The position numbers and the translations under genes are program-made. Shown in pieces: positions 57,116-64,000 of a stretch of 64,000 nt of DNA. Where the stretch lies: positions 3,404,457 to 3,468,456 of the forward strand of contig FN649746.1 of the NCBI GenBank assembly GCA_000310025.1, read 5' to 3'. The DNA is from Ectocarpus siliculosus. Lineage: Eukaryota; Sar; Phaeophyceae; Ectocarpales; Ectocarpaceae. Under the pieces are notes generated by a model, which ran no database searches, had not been told where the DNA came from, and saw only the letters and a list, made by a program, of their open reading frames with translations. Position 1 is the stretch's first letter. Each line of letters starts with the position of its first letter.

Positions 57116-58450
57116 CTTTGCAGCGCGAGCGAGGGGTGCTTGGCCAGGTTGTGTCCTCTGATGTCACAGCGAGTGTGCGATGCATTGGGTGGTGGAGAGG
57201 GGGCGATGCGGCGGAATTGATTTTTCGGGAGTTCTATTGGTTCTATTTGCTGGTTGGTTCGGGGTAGGACATCAATCGTCCCCTCCCGATCTCCCCTCTG
57301 GCGTTAGTGGGACAGCTTCTGCTGCCGCCCAGTGTGTGCAAGCAGTACTTCGGGCTTGAGACCTGCGCTTCTGTGTGATCTGGAGGTTTGTTGGTGTATC
57401 CTGGGTGCTCTTGCTCCGCCAGGCGGATAGAAAAGCACTTGCATACAGCAGGACTGAGGGCGAGATGGAGCTTCCCGATGCCCTCAGCCCAGACAACCCA
57501 GGCCATGCCCAGACCATATACCAGGTGAATGGAGATCGGTTAAAACTTCCACAACGTATTACTTGCGGTCTTCCGAAGCGTTTTATGGGTCACAGCCTCT
57601 GCAGGACAATGCCGTAGCGTCGTTGCCGATGTGTTCGACAAACTAGACCAACGGCGGTTGTTGTGGCTCACTCAGCACTGGGGTTCGGTGCTCATTGCTT
57701 CTTGACCAGCTTGTGATGTTCTCGTACCGTACATACAGTGTGCTTGCACCTTTTCCTACCATTACCCTTGCGTCAAAATGTGGAGCAAGACATGACTCAT
57801 TTGCTGCGCTGCTATATTCTCTGCAATGCAGTAGTCGTCTCCTATGGTAGACAAGAAAAGTAGAGATGCGCCGCGAAAGCACTCCATGACTGATGTCCTT
57901 CTCGGAACATAAGGTTGTGGCACTTGCGGGTGGGCCGTGCCACCGGGAAGGAAAGTCCGACGATTTCTATTCTAGATTTCGAGCTGGCTTCTATCACTGG
58001 TGCACGTTGGGTTGCATCGAAATTGACATCGAAAACAACCAGGAAGACCCGAAAAACGCCCGAAAACTGCCATGATTCAACGATTCAAAGCATGACTGAC
58101 CATGCGAGCAACAACGGGGATCCCAGACAGCGAGCGGTGGTTCCGAGCGTTGGCCATAAGACATACTTGGAAGGTGCTGGTCTCGCGTCGATACCCTGCG
58201 AACTCAGCGAGCATTGCTGTGATCGAACGCTCCGGTTTGAGGCAGAAAGCCGAAGACGCTGTCGTTGGCACAAGGTTACAGAAGATCTTGGTAAACTAAA
58301 CGGATTGTGCTCTATTGGATGCCAACTTCATGCCAACATGTCGCTTCATCGCGAAGCCGTCTGTAGTTGGCTAGGAGAAGGACAAAACTAAGGCATGCCA
58401 GATTTTTTGAGAGTCTGGCAAACAGCTGACAAGCAGCTGGCAAGAGTCTT

Positions 58451-59258
58451 AGGGTCGGTCTTGACGAAGAAATCAGATCTCGAAATCATATTCAGATTTG
58501 GTTTATAAGACCGGAAGATCCACAGAACTCTGTCGTTGTGTCGTTGATTGGCTGAAATGTTATGGAACCCGTCGCATCTTTTGGACTTAAAACAGGACGA
58601 CCCAAAACCAAATCGGGATTTGAAAAAAGGTGAAATCATTTAATCGGATCCCGATTTGGGTGAACAGCGTCCATAGTTGCGGGACCACGGTCTACTCGCA
58701 TGCACGGCGCGTGCCCACCTACCCCCATCCACACGAACTCCATCCACCGCCGAGCACAGAGGAAAGAGAGAGCACAAAAAGTCAACCAAAAGGGACGGTG
58801 ACTGCGCATCGTTGTTGCACGTGACTGGTGCCGAAAAAAAACGTGTGTGGGATGTGTTGGTCTGTGGGGCAATCTCCCGTGGGTTGTCGAACTTCAAATG
58901 CACAGACGAATTGGCGGCTTTCCGTCCGACGAGGCTCGATTCAAACTCTCACATGCATGTAGACATCGTGTCAGTGCCGCACAGAGGCCATGTACGCGTT
59001 TGGTGTGTGCTTGTCGGGAGCGATAGCTCCCCATGTGGTGTGGCCACGTCATAACAGTACGTCACAACAGCAATCTGGCAGTTGGCAAGCGGCGGACCTC
59101 GGTTTGTTCGCGGTGGACTGCAGAGATTCGTTTCCATTTGGCAGATCTCCCGTTATGACACGCAGGCCATTTCTGTCCGGATTTGGGTAGATCCGACTCT
59201 TTTGTTCTTATATCGAAATGTGATTTCGAGATCTGATTTCTTCGTTAAGACCTACCCT
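58451..59258. mobile_element. TIR element of about 0.8 kb, non-autonomous
   Basis: The left TIR (58451-58508) AGGGTCGGTCTTGACGAAGA continues AATCAGATCTCGAAATCA. The right TIR (59208-59258), reversed, AGGGTAGGTCTTAACGAAGA continues AATCAGATCTCGAAATCA; about 90% identity over at least 40 bp. The 700 bp interior has no recognisable transposase. It is probably a non-autonomous DNA transposon upstream of the importin gene. Confidence 0.85.
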
Positions 59259-59703
59259 TAACGTTCCCGTTTGCATTTTTGAGACGTACTTTCGATCTAT
59301 TCAACTCTTCCTTGTGATGACCTACATCAACAGATTATCGGAACACAATTTCAAGAACCCGATGACTTCAGCCGGCAAGTTGTCCAATCAGATTCTATTT
59401 CTCATTTCCCGATTTTCGATAGAACATTACGGGGATAAGACCCCAACCTAATCGGGTGGCATGTTCAACCTTATGTTTTTCTGGGTCAATTTTGTTGCTG
59501 TTGTTGTAGAAAGAAGGGTGTAATGTACCCTCTGGTGCTAGTTGGTTTTGTGCCACGGAAGGCGTACGCGTCAGTTGGGCCAGGACGGATACCAGAAGGT
59601 ACTGAGCAGAGTCCTGAACGGTTCTTACCGTGAAGAAATCAACAACAACAACCACAATTTTCACAACCACAACCACAATAACAATCGCTGCGGTTGCACG
59701 CAG

Positions 59704-59962
59704 GCTTTTGGCTTTCGATGGAACGTTACAGTAACCTAATCCGGCAAGGTTTTGCTACGCCACCACTGCTGCTGCCCACAGGCCATTGGCTTTTTACAGA
59801 ACGTTGCTGTGATTGTATGAAGACTCGATCCTCATTCGGCAGCGTTTTGCTGCCCCACCGCTGCTGTTGCCCTCAGGCTATTTCGATAGAATGTTACTGC
59901 GATAGGAAGACTCAAACCTCATTTGGCAGCGTTCTGCCACACCGCCGCTGTTGCCCGCGCAG
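59704..59962 (+). repeat. Tandemly repeated 3' splice sites before the importin exon
   Basis: Pyrimidine-rich tracts ending in AG occur at 59703, 59781, 59876 and 59962 (the site used). They share CACCGCTGCTGTTGCCCNCAG/GC-type ends and a following block of the type GGAACGTTACAGT or GAATGTTACTGCGA, TCATTCGGCAGCGTTTTGC. The spacing is 78, 95 and 86 bp. Confidence 0.9.
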
Positions 59963-62900
59963 GCCATCGAGGCGTCAACCCAGAGCCCCGTCCCGGAAGT
60001 CAGGAAGCCCGCGGAGCAGCTGCTCAAAGCTTGCGAAGAGCTTCCCGGGTACACCTCCGTGCTAGCCGCCATCGCCACAACACACGCCGCACCGACGGAC
60101 GCTAGAGCCACGGCCGTTATCTTGCTCAAGAACATGGTCAGGGTTCGGTGGAGGTCGAGGGGTGGGAGGGGTGCTGTGGTGGGGGACGGGGAGAAGGCTG
60201 CGCTGCGAGAGGTCCTGGCTGGTGCTGGCATGGAGGAGCCAGAAGAGCGGGTGGTCTCGCAGGTACTGCTCTGTCGGGGAAGTTGTTGGAATACAAGCAC
60301 GCTAAGGCTACTCCTCGGAGAGCCTCTGCACTCATGAGCGTTTCGCTGAACTCACTTTGCTGTATTGTATTGACAGACCTGGTGTTGGGGCAGAACGGAC
60401 TCGAGTGAGACCTGTGGGGCATCACTCGAAACAGGGCAGTGACTAGTTGCTTTGGCGACGTGTGACGGGCGTCACCTCGCAATCTACGGCAGTGTTTTCC
60501 GAGAATACCTACCAGGTTCTTTCATGTCACACGCCTCCGTCTGTTTTGTTTACATCCATCCGTCTGTCTGTATTCCTTTTCCTATCGCTTTAGAAGCCGA
60601 AATGAAGCCATTGCTCTAGTCAGCGCTGACAAGTCTAATGCTTTGATTTCGGCTTCACGCTTCCATGCGTCTGTATTATCTCTTACCGCCCCCGCCCACC
60701 CAAAGGCACCCCGGTTTCTTGCTCCGTGTGATTGTTTTGTCGAACAGCTGGCCGTCCTCATGGGCAAGATTGCGAGGGTGGATTGGCCGGGGCAATGGCC
60801 GCAGCTCTTCCCTAACCTGGTGGCCTCTCTTTTGTCGGGCAGTCCCCGCCGACAGAGGATGTCCCTGTGCGGCACCAACGAAGTGAGAACACAGCGAGAA
60901 TCGATCGCTGTTGTTGTTACTGCCTTCACATTAATGAAACCGTTCCGGTCTCCCAGCACCTTGTGATATCCGCACTGGTCCAACTCTGCCAACATTTATT
61001 CGAATCGCTTCTTCTTCAGCATGCACCGTTCTATTGACACTTTTCGAACGTTCATTGGCGTCTGTGGGGCAACCTCACGCTCTCACCGTACCTGTTACTC
61101 ACGCCCAGTTTACAACCGTGGTAACAAACCCCGCAGAGCCAACCGGGCCCGTTGGGTGGCCTCTGTTCTTTGGGTACCCCTTGCAGTAGCTGCGAGCCGC
61201 GGCACAACTCCTGCGGCAGGTGCCACTCATACAATGTTCGGTTTGCTGCTGCACGCCAAGCATTGCGTTGTTGCCGTCGTTTCCCGTCGTTTGTAAACGC
61301 CAAGCATTGTCCCCCATCCGGCCCAACCCAACTCGACAGATCGTCGGTCAGAATGCAGTAAAAGCGGCTAGCACCGAAGCTTGCCCAACCCTGGCCCCTA
61401 TCCCTCCTTCGGCCAAATTCCAACGTGATTATTGTAGCTTCGAGACAACCCTTCACTCTCTCAGAGCCATCCCCGCCCTTGCCACAGCCTAACCTTGCAA
61501 CCTTTGTTGGAACTCCACCCAACATCCAGGTGCTGAAAGAGCTTTCAATGAAAAGGATTGGGTTCGACAAGGCCTCCTTCATCAAGACATCGGCCGATCT
61601 CCTTCCGGTGCTGTGCCAAGCTTGGGACAGCCAGTGGGCGATAATAGAGGGCCTCTTGCCGTTGGTAGCGGCGGGAAACGTTCCTGACCCTGGTGGCTCT
61701 GACGGGGCGACGGCGGCCGTAGAGGCTGTCCCGCTGGGTACCGTTTGCATAAAGGTGGGTTGAGATGTTTGATGATAAGTGTATCAACTTATCCCTTTCC
61801 TCATGAAAAACAAGTGCTCCGGTATGCATACCCCGATACGATATATTTTCCCTGTGAGGTACTACGCATGATTTCAGTTCGTACCTCTCGGTGTAGCATT
61901 CTGCTTGCCGTCAATAGCTCGTGCCCAAGCGACGACTTAGATTTTGAAAGAGAGACAGGAGGCGCCGCCTTTGCGATGCCGACGACTGTTCAGGTCTTTC
62001 GTAGATGCCCAAAGGTGACGCTGCTGCTTCTGTTTTTGTTGTCGCAAATGCGGCCAACATGGGGGACTGAAGTCGGTTTTGCTTGAATTTCTTGGGCGTG
62101 CCTTCGTCCGTTGCACGCGTTGTATCCCTCACACCCCTGATATGAAGGCACGGGGTTGTTTGCACGCGAGGTGAAAGATGAAATCAAGTGCTACTTTCCA
62201 ATGTTGTGCCGCCGGAAGAGTGGGTGCATTCATCCCCACACCCCCACTTGCTTCTTGTTGAGGGAAGGGTTGCAGGCCCGAGAGGGCCCGTCGCCAGAGT
62301 GTGAAACTTCGCCGGATCGACGAACAGTTGAGCACCTGAGCTCACAGCTTTTCCTGCTTATTTGGTCCCTACTTCCTTGAAGGGCCGCCTCGACGCCGAA
62401 GACGTGGACCTACCCTATAGGCGCGGGAACGACTTCACAGCACCCTTTGCAGATCACACAGCGGCTTTCGCAACTGAGGATCTACCCACACTCTACTCTA
62501 TCCCTAATCTCCCGTGGTTGAACTACCTTCACAGATCATACCCCGGCCTCTTGAACTGGTAACTATGGACCTCTCACCCAAACTTTTATTACTCTACAGC
62601 CCGACTCTCGCTCTAACCTCCTTCATAGACACTTCGCCCACCTTTTCAACTGACAAATGGATCTCACCCAAAATCATGCTCTGTCCCTACTCTCCCTGCT
62701 GGAACTACTTCTCACAGATAATACGGCGGCTTTTGCAGTTCGGGATTCCCGGGTTAGACCACCCTAGCATAGAGCTCCTGTTTTCGGGCCTGCTACACCG
62801 GATGCAGAGCGTGGTGGCGGCTTTAGAGCAGCACCAGGCTAAGGCGAGAGCTGCGTTGAGCCCGAACGTAGGTGGGGGCAAGGAGGACGGGGAGGCGGCA

Positions 62901-62986
62901 TTCTTGGGCGAGCTGCAGGAGCTAGCGGAGCGGATGGCTTGCACGGCCGTCGACGCGCAGAAGGATCACCCCATTGGCTTTCGGAG
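59963..62986 (+). CDS. Importin-11-like nuclear transport receptor, 5' part
   Basis: Exons are 59963-60262, 60748-60882, 61530-61754 and 62718-62986, with junctions in phase 0; the last ends in phase 2 at a GTACAG donor and the gene must continue beyond what I can resolve. The 309 visible residues form the importin-beta N-terminal domain and following HEAT repeats: VRKPAEQLLKACEELPGY, ATAVILLKNMVRVRWR, LAVLMGKIARVDWPGQWPQL, VLKELSMKRIGFDK and IIRRLLQFGIPG. The joins VVSQ-LAVLMGK, CGTNE-VLKELSM and VCIK-IIRRLLQ align without gap to importin-11 as I remember it. These receptors bind Ran-GTP and carry cargo through nuclear pores; importin-11 is known for ubiquitin-conjugating enzymes and a ribosomal protein. 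The first about 20 residues (initiator Met) are on an upstream exon not found. Two introns end in tandemly repeated acceptor modules. Confidence 0.82.
62431..62717 (+). repeat. Tandemly repeated 3' splice modules before importin exon 4
   Basis: Four modules with AG at 62440, 62534, 62628 and 62717 (used): GGAACGACTTCACAG, TGAACTACCTTCACAG, TAACCTCCTTCATAG and GGAACTACTTCTCACAG. They are followed by related blocks such as ATCATACCCCGGCCTCTTGA and ATAATACGGCGGCTTTTGCA. The spacing is 94, 94 and 89 bp. Confidence 0.92.
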
Positions 62987-64000
62987 GTACAGCTAGCACC
63001 AAGAACTTGCGAGGTTATGAGATCCAGGCTCCACAAAATGATGGTTTTAGGAACTTGGCCGTGAGAACAGTCAACAGGCCTACACTAATACCTATATTGT
63101 CGCCCGAGGGGGTGTGCTGTACCCCATAGACAAAAGAGAAACTGGACTCGGCTGAAATCAGGGCAGGTGCTATCTGTATACAATTTTTTGTGGACGAGTA
63201 GATGTCTGCTTGATGAGACACGTTTAGGCGGCCTGTTCCACCTGTCGTTCTTCTGATGTTCTCCGTCGTTTATGTGGTTGGGCTACGTTGTGTCCCTGCC
63301 GAGTTCTAAGGAGGCGGAGCTGTGTTGATTTTTCGGTGAAAGCACTGACACAGCTGCATTTTGTGACGTGTTTCGACCGGCACCGGATGAGCATTCTACT
63401 CTGATGTTTTTCAAGGTTCCATGCGACATTGTGTGTCGCGGAAAGTGGTTCTTTGTACGATTCTTCCTGTTCACGCTTGATGTGTAATTCACTTTGGCTC
63501 TGACGTGGAGTCATTCTTTGGCATGAGCAGTACGGCAAAGCATTCACTCCGATAGTTGACTTGGTTTATATGTCATGTACATGTTTCCTGCATCACTTTT
63601 CACGTGCGTGCGCTCTTCATGTCTCATTCCCTGATCATGTGTAATTGACACGCGTGGTTCACTGTTCACGTGTGATTCACACGTGTGATTCACTGTTGAC
63701 GTGTGACACTCATTCTTTGGCATGATCCCGGTTCTGCTGAGGCGAAGTTGGGGGCTGTGGGTCAGGCGGTGGTCAGAACGGGGCTACAGGCGAATGTCAG
63801 CAAGCGCATGGTAGTTGGTGATCAAAATGACAGAAGTAGAGGGTATGGCCGCGGTGATTATTGCTGTGAGAGTGAATGCCCTTAAATACATCAGTATCGA
63901 CGGTGGGACTCCTCATGAAGCTTCGAATTGACGTCTGTGTCCGTGCTTGCAAATATCGTTACCGCTATTTGCGAGCCTCCCGGTCTATCGCCCCCCCTCC
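62987..64000. other. Right end, intron or downstream of importin gene
   Basis: No further importin exon was recognised. A minor repeat with TCACGTGTGATTCAC lies at 63590-63710. The block TTTTAGGAACTTGGCC to CCTATATTGTCGCC (63040-63105) weakly resembles the GAGCACCATTCG repeat. Nothing else can be supported. Confidence 0.5.

Larger units (their letters stand above)
57116..59962. other. 2.8 kb between divergent NIFK-like and importin genes
   Basis: Should hold both promoters and the missing first exon (about 20 codons) of the importin gene, which I could not place. It contains a 0.8 kb TIR element (58451-59258), a CAACAA-rich stretch (59639-59690) and the repeated acceptor array 59704-59962. 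57120-58440 shows no feature I can name. Confidence 0.55.

Noticed and set aside
59641-59690. CAACAACAACC stretch as part of an N-terminal importin exon
   Set aside because: It gives only Asn/His/Thr-type low complexity and no matching splice site in the right phase.
1-64000. CRISPR arrays, rRNA operons, bacterial-type operons, tRNA genes
   Set aside because: No array with constant repeats and unique spacers, no conserved rRNA core and no convincing cloverleaf were seen; the intron structure shows a eukaryotic nuclear contig. tRNA detection by eye is unreliable, so a tRNA scan would be needed to exclude them.

Overview
The window is nuclear DNA from an intron-rich eukaryote, most likely a brown alga (Ectocarpus or a close relative). 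GC is moderate. Genes are split into exons of about 75-300 bp by introns of about 0.5-2.8 kb, with GT-AG borders of GTGAGT type. Many small inverted-repeat elements sit inside introns. One gene encodes an ankyrin protein resembling the expanded brown-algal family. The species call is inference. A run of 100 Ns (50605-50704) marks an assembly gap, so this is a draft contig.

Layout. 1-19475 is mostly repeat-rich non-coding DNA. It holds one good exon of a minus-strand gene with a CBM20-like starch-binding domain (2738-2869), two weak plus-strand coding stretches (12351-13170, 13742-14395) and a six- to seven-unit minisatellite (15817-16415). 19476-24018 (minus) is a two-exon ankyrin-repeat gene whose sixth repeat is cut by a 2.8 kb intron. 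29901-31990 (plus) is a rhodanese-like gene in three visible exons. 34751-38372 (minus) is a complete five-exon nucleoside diphosphate kinase of 149 aa. 40264-51635 (plus) is a long gene joining a PDZ domain to a C-terminal tubby domain. 53868-57115 (minus) is a three-exon nucleolar RRM protein of the NIFK/Nop15 type, 419 aa. 59963 to the right end (plus) is the 5' part of an importin-11-like transport receptor.

The genes are unrelated housekeeping and signalling genes. NDK and the PDZ-tubby gene are divergent. Rhodanese/NDK and tubby/NIFK are convergent pairs. No operon-like logic applies. All exon models were built by joining open frames whose phases match and whose joined protein fits the family; no transcript data were available.

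The most interesting signal is non-coding. (1) Three introns carry tandem copies (period about 66-95 bp) of their own 3' splice region, with the last copy used as the acceptor. (2) A TIR element of about 205 bp occurs three times, each 19-121 bp upstream of a 3' splice site. (3) A TA-flanked MITE family, a 0.8 kb TIR element, a 362 bp inverted-repeat element and a TAGTGCCGG palindrome family are also present. (4) The heptamer ACTGCTG/CAGCAGT is several-fold over-represented outside exons.
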